Source of the DNA: Castor canadensis
Lineage: Eukaryota > Chordata > Mammalia > Rodentia > Castoridae
DNA: 64,000 nucleotides
NCBI RefSeq assembly: GCF_047511655.1
Contig: NC_133402.1
Location: forward strand, 65,972,951 to 66,036,950
Reading direction: 5' to 3'
The position numbers and the translations under genes are program-made. The notes beneath the pieces were generated by a model that searched no databases, was not told where the DNA came from, and saw only the letters and a program-made list of their open reading frames with translations. This document shows, piece after piece, positions 49,960-62,439 of the stretch; the stretch's first letter is position 1; every line of letters starts with the position of its first letter.

Positions 49960-50235
49960 AGTACATATGTACATGGAAATGTCACAATGAAACTCCCTGT
50001 GTAGCCATCTTAAACAAATAAAAATGTCTTTTTTCAAAAACAGATAACAGGAAGGTAAAACAGGCCCTGTCTGAGGGTTGATACCAGTGGGAAGGGGGAG
50101 GATATAAGGAAAGTGTATAGAAGGGAAAGGGAGATAAAGGAGAATGATAGAGGGGATGAATTCGACTATGATATATTGTAAGAACTTTTATAAATGTCAC
50201 AATGCAACCCTAGTGAAACATAATAAAATAAGTAA
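49960..50235 (+). mobile_element. LINE-1 3' UTR fragment, tandem tail pieces
   Basis: Two successive tail-like ends (ATGTCACAATGAAACTCC near 49978 and ATGTCACAATGCAACCC near 50192) bracket the purine-rich UTR also found at 27405-27690. This suggests two overlapping insertions or an internal duplication. Confidence 0.6.
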
Positions 50236-50804
50236 ATACTAGTGAACTTCTTAAACAAGTAACTGTTGACTATTTTATTTATAACAGGATCCATAAAGCC
50301 CTACTTTTGTTTCTGTGAATAGTGTTTGAATTGTTTTGCATGAAGTGATTTGCATTTATGTTCTGCAGAGTTCTACTTTTTTTATTTTGAAATATCCGTT
50401 ATCTTTTCTCTAGTTGGTTAAACAGGAAACCTTGGTTGAGACAGGTTAATAGTCAGTTGATGACTTTATAAATTTTGTTTAAATATATAAATATTAGAAG
50501 ACAATTTTGAAGTTTAATTTTTAATTTCCAGTCTTTAAAATAAAATTTTACTACTACAGTTTTATAGTAGTAATGTAGTAATATATTGAAGGAGAAAACT
50601 GACTTTAATTGTTCTGTAAAATGTGAAATGTAAATTAAGGATTCTATTTTCCCCATACCAGTCCTTCTCTTTCCAAAAGTAATTACTGTTAATTCTTGTG
50701 TATATGTTGGGCAAAAATATACTTATATCTATAAATGGAATATAAATTTCTACGTATATAAAATATTTTGAAAACTTATACAGTACTCAGCCTTGATAGT
50801 AAGC

Positions 50805-51850
50805 AGAGAAAAGTGAGATACCATTAAATACTTAGTGAAATGGCAAAAATTTAGAGGATTGATAGTACCAAGTAATGGCAGATCATGGATCAATATCAAC
50901 TCTCATACACTGCTGGTACATGTATTGCTACAGAACTGTTGAAAACAGTTTGGCGTTATTTAATATATTTGAAGAGACACATAATCTATACCTCAGCAAT
51001 TCAACTTCTATGGATATCCCCTAAATAACATTTCCTCATGAAAAATATGTAAGACTGTTTATAAAAGTATTGATCATTATAATATCAAATAGGCGATAAC
51101 CAAAGCAATTCACAGGAAAACATGTTCATAGAGCAACTCCATTTCCACAGAATTTGAAATGGTCTAAACCAGTGACATTCTTAGATAGTAAAACTATACT
51201 TTTTCTAATGGTGCTGGATTGAACCCATGGCCTTGCACATACTAGGCAAGTGCTCTACCACTTGATCCATTTTTGTTTTTATTTTGTCTTTAACATAGGG
51301 TCTCACAGGTACCATTGCCTGAGCTAGTCTTGAACTCATGATCCTCCTAAGTCCACTTCCTGAGTAGCTGGGATTACAAATGTATACCACCATGCCCAAC
51401 TAGAACCTAACTAAAATTACACTTAAAAAAAAGAGCAAACATATGACCATTACAAATATAGACGTGTGTTTAGTTATCACAGAGGGAAGAGAAAGCTAGG
51501 TGAAAGGATAGGGGCCTACAAGTAGATTCTCAGTTCTTGGCCTGTTCTAATTCTTCACTGGTGTGGTTTATAGATTGGTGCTGGTGCTCTGAGGGGTGTC
51601 CTGACCCTGTGTGGATACATACCAAGGGCACATAGTTCAGGGAAAATCCCCCACAGGAAACACTCAGGATCATCATCAGGAGTGAGAAGTTGTAGTCAGT
51701 TTAGATGTCCATAGCTGGGAAAATGGGTAAAGGCAAAACACAGTGAATTCTTGCTCTAGAATAACATGCAGACACTAGAAATGATGAGTTAAATGCACAC
51801 ATAACCTGAATGCACAGTTGGAGAATGTTTAATAAAAAAGGAGGAGCAAG
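50805..51850 (+). mobile_element. Old LINE-1 3' region, interrupted by a SINE
   Basis: Sense-orientation L1 sequence (CTCTCATACACTGCTGGTAC, then AAAACAGTTTGGC, CTCAGCAATTCAACTTCTA) runs to about 51180 and resumes after the SINE at 51203-51407. Typical tail-region phrases of old L1 elements reappear at 51710-51830. Confidence 0.65.
51203..51407 (-). repeat. ID-like plus B1-like SINE inserted in L1
   Basis: A reversed ID unit (GGTGCTGGATTGAACCCATG) is followed by a reversed 7SL-like unit (GTAGCTGGGATTACAAATG, ending ACCATGCCCAACTAG). Confidence 0.75.
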
Positions 51851-51959
51851 GCTTATACAGCTGCTGGTGTCTACTGAGATTTACTTTTACTTCTCAGTGA
51901 TTTTAGATCCAGGGTTTCTGTTATCTTTTCTGACACTGCCTTTATCTCCACTGCTGGGA

Positions 51960-52855
51960 AACCCAGCACACACACAAATGGTCTCAGTAACCTGACACTC
52001 TCACTTTTCTCCACTGATCGTGTCCATACTCTAACTCAGTTTCCTTAAAAATATGAACCTTTTTCCCTATGTCTTATTGTATCCTGTACACTGTATATTA
52101 AGTATTTTTGTGTCCTTCCATCACCTTAATTCACGATCAGTGTTCCTCCATTTTTTCTTTCTATTTCTGGCTCACTCCCTCTAGAACTCCTATGAACATA
52201 GACTTTTGATCCAACAAGGTCCCCAGTCCTACATATCCATCTCTCCCTTTCAACCAATAATTGTTTCATAAAAAGATTGTTATAGTCACACTCCTGTGTA
52301 AGCATTTCCTGTTACCTAGTATTTATTTGGCAAAAGAAAAAAACTCCAAGTTAATTCTGATGTTTTTCAAATTTCATGTCTCTACCCAAGCATGTATGAA
52401 GCACATAGAACAATGTCTATTGGTCTCACTTTTGTATTCCTGACCTCAAAATCACGTGGGACTTCAGTGTTGGAGTCACCATTCTACCCACTCTTATGGA
52501 TAGCTATTTCACACCTTCTCTCTAAACAAGAACCCCATACTTCCTGGTCCTTATTCTCAGTTCATTGAGAAAATGGAAGCAATCAGATGACTTTCAAAAA
52601 TCCCCAGTGCCATAGCTGCCCACCTGTCCCCAAGGACACTTGCACATCCTCAGATGTCATCTGTATTCCCAGATAACAGATTGGGTTCTCTCCTTCCAGT
52701 GCATACTAGGTCTCAACCTATAAAGGACATTGCACCAGTGACTTCCTCTCTTTCATCAAGCTTCATCCTCCTTGGCATCATGTCTGTCAGCAACAAATCA
52801 TTACTTCCATCATGAACTTTTTTATTGATCCATTCCCCTATCAGATACTACCCCT
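51960..52855 (+). mobile_element. L2 (CR1-like LINE), first part
   Basis: C/T-rich sense-strand sequence contains the L2 phrase TCATTGAGAAAATGGAAGCA near 52563 and later GTGACTTCCTCTCTTTC. It is the upstream part of one L2 copy that resumes after the L1 at 52856-53566. The exact left end is uncertain. Confidence 0.6.
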
Positions 52856-53566
52856 TTTCTTTCTTTCTTTTTAAACATTACTAGTGTACGCTATAGAGGG
52901 TTTCATTGCAACATTTCCATATATGCATATATTATACCCTGGTTCGGTTCATCCCCTCCATTTTTCTCTTCTCCTACCCCATTCCCTTCTTAAGATAACT
53001 TCAATGTTTCACTGTTCCATATTCATACATGTATGGAAAGTACATTGACCATAGTCGCCTCCTTTACCCTTTTCATTTACCCTCCACCTCCCACTAGTGC
53101 CCTCCAATTAACATGACATGTTTTATATCCATTACCTTGCATTCATTGTTTAACTGTCTGTTAGTTGTTCCATGGGGGATTTTGCCTTGGTATTTTACCT
53201 GTAAGTATATTGTGCCCAAAGCATTCTTACCCCCTCCGCTACTCTTCCTTACCCTTTTCCTCTACCCTGTATTGTTCAACAGTTTTTAGTGTGTTTCCTT
53301 GTGTCTTGTTCCTACACACGCACACACACACACACACACTCACACACGTATATCATTATCATTCACTATCATTCTTTTCCTTCTCTCATAGTCTCCTCTA
53401 ACAATTTCACTTTTGGAAACATTTCCTGCAAATAATTATATGTGTATTTGACAATGCTTATATTCATATTGGATCTACCTTGGACATATGAGCAAAAACT
53501 TGTGACTTTTGTCTTTCTGAACCTAGCTTACGTCACTTAACATGGTGTTCTCCTCTACCCCTGTTT
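52856..53566 (-). mobile_element. LINE-1 3' UTR fragment inside L2
   Basis: The reverse complement has the L1 3' end pattern: ORF2 terminal codons at about 53566-53510, then a purine-rich UTR with a CA microsatellite, ending in an A-rich tail next to 52856. L2 sequence flanks both sides. Confidence 0.7.
53315..53346. repeat. (CA)n microsatellite within L1 3' UTR
   Basis: A CA run with a CG and a CT interruption, inside the L1 fragment at 52856-53566. Confidence 0.9.
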
Positions 53567-53589
53567 TTGGTCTTCTTTGTAGCAATCTC

Positions 53590-54567
53590 CTCAAGAGATT
53601 TCTGTTTGTGCAATCTCTGGCTTTCTTTCAGCCACTAATTTAAACTTTTGTCTTCCCCATTCCACAGAAATTACTTTCTATAACATTAATAATGATCTCC
53701 CTACTCTTAAATCCAATGCTTGATGTGGGTTTTTCTCTTATTTTACTGGTAACTATTGACACAGTCGATCACAGGCACCTCCTTCAAGCGCTCCTCAACA
53801 GACTTTTAGCTGGTCACATTTTCTTGAGTTTGGTTGGACACTCTTTCTTGGTCTGCTTTGCTGGAGACATATCATTATTTTGATATCTGTTTCAGAGTAC
53901 CCCAAATTGCAATCGTTATCCTCTTCTCTGAATGTTAACTTCTGAGTGATCTTGTCTAGTTTCATGGCCTTAAATACACTAATATGTCCATGACTAGAAA
54001 GTATACCTTAAGCTTAGGCTTCCCTACTGAATTCTCTACTTGAATAACAACTTATCCACAGGTTCAATACTGAACTCTTAATCTGTTTCACCCACCCATA
54101 GTTGCCCAGCTCCAGCGTGGACAAATTTTGTATTTGTCCTTGACTCTTGCTCTCAGGCCTCATATCTTGTAAGTGAAATCCTTTGCTTCTTCCTTCAAAA
54201 TACATTAAATGTCCAAAACTTCTCAGTGTCCACTGCAGCTGCTCTAGTCCAGTCAGGATGACCTCATGCCTGGACTATTGTACTGGTCTCATGGATGCAT
54301 TCCCTGTACCTCTGCCCGACCCTGTACTCGAGTCTCAAGGCAAACAGCAAAAACTACTCTTTGAAAATATACATCTTCTCTGTATCTCTGCACCCTGGGG
54401 CGCACTGGGCAGAGTTCATCCTATGTGGCTACTTTGTCACATCCTTTGACCCTGGTCATTTTATGACAAATCAGTCACGGCCTCTCTGCTATTCCTTAAA
54501 CAGCCTGGTGATTCTTCATCTTACATTTAATTTCACATCATCAGCACCTTCTAAATGATGTCTATCC
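53590..54567 (+). mobile_element. L2, middle part (reverse transcriptase region)
   Basis: The passage near 53692-53790 (AATGATCTCCCTACTCTTAA, then TTGACACAGTCGATCACAGG) corresponds to the conserved L2 reverse-transcriptase region. Later text matches the 3' L2 body. All frames are broken. Confidence 0.75.
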
Positions 54568-54885
54568 TGTTAGGAAAAATGCTGCTCACAAAGAGAGCTC
54601 ACAAGAAAAGTCTCGCATCCAAGAGCAAGGTTTAATGGCAGGCTGAAACTGCCAGGCTGGCCAGGGAAAGATGGCACAGCAGTGACTCTGGGCTAAGTGT
54701 GGCTTTTATAGAAGAGGGAGCTTGAGGAAGTTAGTGCGTGTGCGGGAGTCTCCGGTTGTGGTGGTGCAAACCAGAAATCAACAAGGCAAAGAAGTGAGGC
54801 CTGAGGATAAAATGGCTGCCTATTCACAAAATGGCGACATTATTACTCTATCATATTCTAACTACCCCATTTAGTATTCCTAACA
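54568..54885 (-). mobile_element. Solo LTR inserted in an L2 element
   Basis: The 318-bp block has inverted ends TGTTAGGAA and TTCCTAACA. On the minus strand it carries a TATA box (CTATAAAAGCC) near 54705 and an ATTAAA near 54635. L2 sequence continues on both sides, so the LTR landed inside it. The adjacent bases do not give a perfect short duplication. Confidence 0.75.
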
Positions 54886-55140
54886 ACCCTCCTTTAGCAT
54901 TGCCCAGGTCTTTCTTGTCCTGTTCAATTTTTATTTTTTATTGTGCTTCATCATTATCTAACACACTGTATGCATATCTTATTTCTTGTGTTTATTATAT
55001 ATCTGCCTCCTCTCTCAAGAATGTAACTCCTCCAGAGCAAGGATCCTTGTTTATACTATTCATTAATGCATCCTAAGCATTGAAACAGTGCCTGTTTCAT
55101 TGCTATATGCTCAATAAACATTCACTGATTGAACTATCTG
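54886..55140 (+). mobile_element. L2 3' end
   Basis: It carries the classic L2 ending: GAATGTAACTCC, CAAGGATCCTTGTTTATACT, then TGCTCAATAAACATTCACTG. It continues the element split by the LTR at 54568-54885. Confidence 0.8.
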
Positions 55141-55867
55141 AGAGAATATAACTTTCTTATAACTTAAAAGTACAACATAAAACAATCTAAGGGTTTTAAA
55201 AGCACACATGAATCCAAATGCATGTCTCAAACACATTACTATAAATCACTATGTAAATAAGATATTAATATATAACTATATAAATAAGTATTGATTTGCA
55301 CTAATGTGTAAATCACCAAATCATCAGCAGAGCAGTGTTAAAATGCTAGACCTCCAGAACTGTGAGCTAAATAAACCACCTTCATTATAAAGTCTCAGCC
55401 TCAGTATTTCAATATAGTAACAGAAAACAAATTAATATACCACCCAATCTAATAATACCCATATTTCATTGTGGTATTTTTGTATATTTCAATTTCTGAA
55501 TCATTTGGACTATTTTTACCATCTCATTTCACATATTATTTGTAATTTTTCTGCTTTTTAAAATATCATCTTTATCTTCCATTGAATATATAAAGATTTT
55601 TTTATACTTTCTCTTTATTTTCTTTCCTTCTCTTGACTTGGAAATTGGAGTTCCTATTTCTATTCTTATAGAGCTGGGCCTTACATATTGGGTATACTTA
55701 CATAAAATACTCTAAGTTATTTTCTATAATCATGCACATTAATTATCTGAGAATTTTGCCACCTTTATGCTTGCTTGACACATTGGCTGGGTATAACATT
55801 CTTGGATTGCATTCTCTGGGTTTCAACTCACTTTATTTTTAATATTTTTGGATGTAATCTGATTTAC

Positions 55868-56090
55868 ATTTTTATTTTTTTCTTTATTCATTTATTCATA
55901 TGTGCATACATTGTTTGGGCCATTTCTCCCCTTACCCCCCTCCTCCCCCACCTCCTCTCTCTACCCACCTCTGCCCCCTCCCTCTCCACCTCATCCTGTC
56001 GCTACCAGGTTCAACTCACTTTAGAGCCTGCTCCTATTGTACTTGGGTATTTATGTTGATGATCAAAGACAACAGGCATTTTCACCCCAT
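55868..56090 (-). mobile_element. LINE-1 3' UTR fragment
   Basis: The T-rich start and the C-rich tract at about 55928-55995 are the reverse complement of the L1 tail and G-rich tract seen at 1-325. Confidence 0.75.
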
Positions 56091-59000
56091 AAATGTCTTT
56101 CTTTCCTTGCTTATGTGTCTGAAGAAGTCTTTCTGCATCTCTTGAATCTCAAGAAGTTGATTACCATATGGTAAATGGTTATTGTGCAGTATTTCCTTTT
56201 GAAACACATAAACTTGTGATTCATGCAACCATATGAGGGAAATTTCCTTTAACTTCTTTTTGTCTACCATTGCTTGTGTGATATTAGGATGCTCAGCCAC
56301 AGGGTCTTTAGGGTGCTCTGTTCACCTGGTGGTTGTCGTGGTGATGGGGGTAAAGAATTATGGTTTTTTTTCAGTTTTTTGTCTTCAACTGCTGTCTTCC
56401 AGGTGGAAAAAGTTAACTCTGGAAAAGATTGTGTATCCTTTCTTTCCTTTTAATACCTTCCTTCTAGGAAAACTTAAATGAAAAGTGTCGGACATTTTTC
56501 ACCCACCCCTTTGGAGACTCTGACATCACAGTGAAGGGCTAAATATCTAGATCTTTTGGTAGACTTTTCTAAGCCTGTCCGTACATCTTTTCAACCTTGT
56601 GTTTCACATTGGGAGAAAATATTTTGAAATAATAGGATTCAAGGTATAGAAAGAAATCTTTAAAATCATAAGTTACAGACATTCTTGATTTTTGATGGTT
56701 TAATTTTTTTAACTTTACTGTGTGAAATAATAGGCATTCAATAGATATTTTTAGATAAAATTCCATATGATTTGGTTCTGGACTAGTGATATATGGGTAT
56801 CATGCTATTTCAAGATGCTGTGCAGTTGTGGGATTTAGCAGCTCCATCATGAGATTAAATAACCCCTGCACTGTGCCACTAAGCTATGTTTTTTGGTAAG
56901 CTTGGTGTAGTAAATACATTTTCAACTTACAACATGTTCAGGTATTGTAAGTCAACAAATATCTATACGATATTAGCATAGATATTTATATAGATTCTGT
57001 ATTATTTTTGATGTTAAATACTGATAGTTCAGGAAAAGAAACAAGTAGAAATTAAAATGAGGTGGCTGTGTTCATGCAACTAGCTACAGATATATTCTCA
57101 ACCCTAAATTTCTTGATGTTCTTTTCATTATATATTTTTTATTGTACCATTTTTTTTTGCTTTTACTAAATCTCATGAAACAATACAGAGACATCAGAAA
57201 CATTGGTTTCAGTCTCTTAATTTTAGTCAACGAATAGATGTTAAGCTAATTTTTAAATGTATATTATAAACAATATAATATACTTTGTCTCATTAATAAG
57301 AAGCAGGGATTTTAGCCTGTGGGTTCATGCTGTTATAAATTGAGATATTTTACCCAATTTTTTATGAAAGAGTAAAAGGAGGTTTCATTAAATTTCAAAG
57401 GCCTGTCTGTGTCCAACCATCAGTGTGCCATTACTATACTTAATGCCTCATTCCTCATGAGGAAATCTTTTTCTTTTTTTAAATCCCCTGTCACGTTTCA
57501 AATCATCATTTTTCAGAATCTACCAATCAAAGGAAATTGTGATTCTTTGAGCCTCTCAGCTGTACTCTTTGTAACCATGGAAACCAAGCCAAACCGTTAC
57601 CAAGGCTACCTTCCTGAAGCCATCATTTCATTCTTATTATCAGTTTTTTTCCTAAGAATAATAAACCCATTGAAGTATTAACATAAATAGCTCTGTATTC
57701 GTTTATAATTTATAAATGGCTGGATGGTTATTTCAATTCTCTCCCATGGAAGATTGCATATAAGTGCATATAGTTCAAAGTGGAGGGAGAGGCAACTCAG
57801 GCAGTAGGGTGTTAAGCAATCGATTGTCTGACAAGAGGTTTAATTAGACCTCGAGGCTCGGCATAGATCCATTTTAGTAAATAGTTGGTAGCTTAAGTTT
57901 ACTTGTCCTTTTCCTTTATACAACTTCATTCTGTAGTACTGTATGGCATGATATCATAAATGCTATTCTTAGTCTTTGGTTTTTATAGTGCACCAGTGGA
58001 TAGAATACAGAGGACCTGTTTCAGATAAACAATACAAGGCATATTACAGAAATCATGAGGCAGTAAAAACAATTGTATATCTTTGCACATATTAAGGTGT
58101 GGTAAAAAGAAGTATGATTTCATTAAATTGTTGATGTAAGATTTTTGAGAGTTGATATGTACTATTTAAATTAATAAACCAAAAATTTGGTTTGTATGTC
58201 TAAGAACAATCATAAAGATTTGCAGATATTATAATATTTAGCTATTCTAATATTTTTAGAATATTTAAAAATGTATTATGATATTCTTCCAAAGGTGGTA
58301 AAAATTATTGAAAAGACAATGGAGGCAGGTGTTGGAGGCTGGGTTATAAAACTTATATTTGAAAACTTTGTATGGTTTGACATTTATGCTTTGAGCTAGT
58401 CATTTGAAATAAACTTCCAATCAATGTTTTTGTTGTTTTACAATTTGGAGTAATGTGTTTCACAGAAAAGGGAATGTATTTTATTTTCCTAATTGAAGAT
58501 TTCCTATGAGAGCCATATAAAGCCCATGAACCCTTCTTTTCCTATTTTCCTTTTGTTGCCTTTTTCTATTAGGGAGGTGTATATCAGTAGAACTGAAGCC
58601 CTGAATACAGGCATAGATGTATAACGCCTGTGTGTGAATAAAGGAGGGATGTACTTCCGTAACAAAAGGAAACAGGAAGTACCTTCAAAATAGAGCAGGA
58701 ATGTTTGGCTACCAAAAGAGTTTTTATAAATAATGATGTGAGAACAATATGTGAGTCTGAGATAAAAAATGAATACCCCTCTGTCTACTGAGGTTCACAG
58801 AGGCAAGCACGTGAATTACAACAGGAATCCAGGAGAAGAGTCACTTAGATTGATCTCCTTGAGAGACTAAGACAGGGCAACAGCTCTGCTAACCTCATTC
58901 TTCTCCCACCTTCCCAGCTCTCAACCCCAGCCAGAAGCCAGGGAACATGAAGTTTCTCATTTGTAGAAGAAAAAAGTCAGCTCCTCTGGGCAGAGAGCAG

Positions 59001-59861
59001 GGTAGGGGTAGGTAGAGATGGCAGGAGTAGGGAGCTTCAGGAGCAAAAGAAAGAACCTTTTCTGATTTTGTTAGAAGTGGAATTTTTGAATCTGACAGAA
59101 AAAATGTAATTAATATGCAAAATTCCCACATCTACAATGTGACTGATTTCTTCTTAGGTATGGCAACCCTGTATACTGCACAAATGTGCAAAGCCAAAAA
59201 TCCAAAATGAGGAAACTGGGCTGACCTCATGTGTGGTATCTTCTATTAAGATGCCTTGTTAAACAGTAAATCACATGAACTGTGAATTTACATTTTGATG
59301 CACCAGAAGTCACCCTGATGGAACTCAGAGTGTGGGATATATATTTTTATATACCATTGAGTATAAAAACACCACAAGTTGAATTTTATTGTATAGGATG
59401 TTTCAATGAAAACATTTAGGATCTTTATATTAGATGCTGCATTTAGGGTTTACTACACAGATACATATTTTACTTAATTTACTTAATTGACAAAGTGAGA
59501 CATGCATCTCCATTTTCTGATTGCTGTGCATGTGTTTCACAAAATTTATTTCCAAACATGTCCTTTGATTACTGTTCAGCTGAAAGTGATTATGAACTGT
59601 AAAACGACACAAGTTAGGAGAGAAAAGAAATACAAAAAAGTAATAAACTAGATCAACAAATTTCAAAATGTATCCTGGGAAGTCCTCTTGTTCCAAGAAA
59701 GGCCTCTGGGAACTCTGTGGGCATGAGAGACATAGCAGTTTGGAGGCTCAAGTGAGGATGGACAGGTGAGAGTGTGGACTCCCTCTTCCTCCTTTTCAAA
59801 CACGGAAGGTTTGAGTTTATCTGCTTTCAAAGTTTTCTTAAAAACAGCCAGCCTAAATCAG
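56091..59861. other. Intergenic sequence, no gene seen
   Basis: Largely AT-rich, apparently unique sequence. No repeat or exon was recognised with confidence. Confidence 0.45.
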
Positions 59862-60105
59862 TGGAGATTAGGCACAGCTGCAATCCCAGCACTTGGAAAG
59901 CTGAAACAAAAGTATGATGAGTTGGAGGTCAACCTGGGCTATAGAGGGAGTTCAAGGCTGGCCTGAGCTGCATAGTGAGACCGTGCCTCAAAACACCGAG
60001 TGCTGGGGTATAGCTCAGTGGTGGAGCACTTGCCATATTTAAGGCCCCAGGTTTTAATCCCCAGAGCCTCTCCCCCACCCCCTCACACACACACACACAA
60101 AAATC
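59862..60105 (+). repeat. B1 plus ID composite SINE
   Basis: A B1 unit (CTGCAATCCCAGCACTTGGA) is joined to an ID unit (GCTGGGGTATAGCTCAGTGG). A CA repeat at about 60085-60099 precedes the A-rich end. Confidence 0.8.
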
Positions 60106-62044
60106 CCAGAAAGTCAAACCTATATGATATGAACATGGAGAAGCATGTTCCCTCAAAATTTCATCTTCCAAACATCACAGTTAAGTCATCAGCTGGTGTT
60201 CACAGACATCTAGAATTGCCTATTTTACTCCACAAGTTTCATTAATTCATTTAAACAAATTGTGATTCAATACAAGCAGTTCTTTTAGAAAGTGAAAGTG
60301 AAAAACAGTAGACTACAGCTTCCCAGTGAAGATCATTGTCCTGTTCATTCTTATGACCTGGCATTTGTCTGTCCTTTTGGATGTCTCTTGTGGATGGCCA
60401 TATTGTGTTTATTAAGAGGACAGTGAGAAGAGTTTATTAAATTAATAAGCAGCCATGTTTCCATTGATTGCTTGAATACTGCCTTGTGAACCTTCCTGAA
60501 GTGATCTGGATTAGTTTTACCCAAGTAGATGACAGTGTGAAACCTGACTATCCATTTACACAAAAAGCCTGGTGACTCTGCCACCAAGATATTGTGATGA
60601 AAGAGTGAGAGGAAAATAATTCAAAATGGTTTTGTCTTTTCTTTGTAACTAAAATGCAATTATCAGAAGAGAGGACTTTAGGGATTCTGCAGAAGCTCAC
60701 CACCCCCCTCCCTCTTTTAGCCTGCTAGAGGAGGGCTCAGATAGTATGCTGGTTTAAAGTAAACAAAGAAAAAAGTACACATGAGCATTTTCAGTTGTAA
60801 AAATTATGACATATCTCCAAACCATGGAATTTTATTTAACTCATCTTTACTGCTTTAATGAATTTACACTTGCCTGTGTTAGTGTATGAGACAATGTACA
60901 GAAGGAAACCAATTATTCAAATCAAGTAGAAGCAAACAAATTAGCAAGGAAAAATGTGAAAATCATAGTTCAATTTGGTTGCAAGTATTTATAGATAAGG
61001 ACATGGTGTAAGGGCTTTGGTACTATCTATGTATCCTTTTTCCTCATGTTTTATCCTTTTGATAACCACGAGGAATCTGTGCAATGTTCCACAGGCTAAT
61101 TAAAGTAGCAAATACCAAATGAGAGTGTTACAACTTTGTAAGGGCCTCCTGGGCCTCCCGGAGCTCCTGGGGCTCCTGACCTCCAGGCTTTACCTTCTCA
61201 TCCTCTAGTATGTATGTCTAGCAAGTAATTTGAACAGATGAACCTCAGGGAAAGGTGATTCCACAAACCATTCTTAGCAATCCCTTGTCATGTTTAACGG
61301 ACCTCCCCTTACTGGCAGGAAGTTCTTAAATCTGTGTGAGATGCTTTGCACAAGAATTTAAATGTCACATGAAAGAAAATGTGATACAATATTTCCCTTC
61401 TTTGTGTGCCCTAGTCATTGTTTCTTTTATCTGAACAGAAGCTTCCTAAATACAACATTTGCCTTCTCAGCTTCCTCTTCCCGCCCACCACCCGCCATTC
61501 ACTGGGTAGACAAGTGAACTCTGGCTTCCCCTCCCTAATTCAAAGGTCTGTCACTCCTTGGATACTGCTGTTTCCTAGGTAACAGATGGCCCTCTGGTTG
61601 CCCAAACTAACTATGCTTTGAAATCTTTATTCACTTGACCTCTCTAGGCACTTGACTGTTGACAACTCCTTTATTTTGAAACGCTGTCCTTCTTTGGCTT
61701 ATTTGACATTATTTCTTCCTGGTTTTGCATTTACGACCCTGATGGCATTCTTGATTTTTAATTTTGGTTTTACCTGTCCTTCATCTTGGGGCTTCTTTTA
61801 AATTATATCATCATATACTTTGAGAACAGTGTTCTCCATATTTGGTTTTAGGCTTGATCAACACCAAAAGCATATTAGTAATTCATAGTTCTCTTCTTGA
61901 AATTCTTGTAAAATTTTTAATTAATTTTACAGATCCATACAGATTACTCAAAATGACGCAATATTCCGATAGTCTGTAAATTATGGCCATACATGTGCAC
62001 ACCCCCCTAGCACCACCAGTGACAACCACAATTCCATGATAAAC
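60106..62044. other. Intergenic sequence with a collagen-like Gly-Pro tract
   Basis: Mostly unremarkable. A GC-rich 36-bp tract at 61142-61177 reads as four Gly-X-Pro triplets but is preceded directly by an in-frame stop. Confidence 0.4.
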
Positions 62045-62335
62045 CATTTATTTATTTATTTCCATTTTTATTTGGATATATTTATTGTACAGGTGGGATT
62101 CATTGTAACAATTCTGAATTAGCCTTACATTGCATCCAGCATCTGCCCCCTTGGCAAACCACATCCTGCCCCATTTAAGGCAATTGCAAGAATTTCATCA
62201 CTGTATTTTTCTATTTTATATATGTATATGAATCCCACCAACCATTTTCTCTCACCTTCATCTCCATTCACTCTTCCTACTCCCAAAAGTACCCCTCCCA
62301 CATACTTTAATTATTTTATAGTCCTCAGAGGTTTT
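62045..62335 (-). mobile_element. LINE-1 3' UTR fragment
   Basis: The sequence is alignable by eye with the 3' UTR at about 44220-44505 of the larger L1 copy, sharing AGGCAATTGCAAG-like and CCCTCCCACATAC-like segments. Confidence 0.65.
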
Positions 62336-62402
62336 TAAAAAAAGCTACCAACTTATAAACACATCGGGAAGTATTTTGTTTTTGCATGTGTGCATGGGTG
62401 TG

Positions 62403-62403
<1 letters not shown>

Positions 62404-62436
<33 letters not shown>
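62404..62436. repeat. (GT)n microsatellite
   Basis: An uninterrupted GT dinucleotide run. Confidence 0.97.
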
Positions 62437-62439
<3 letters not shown>

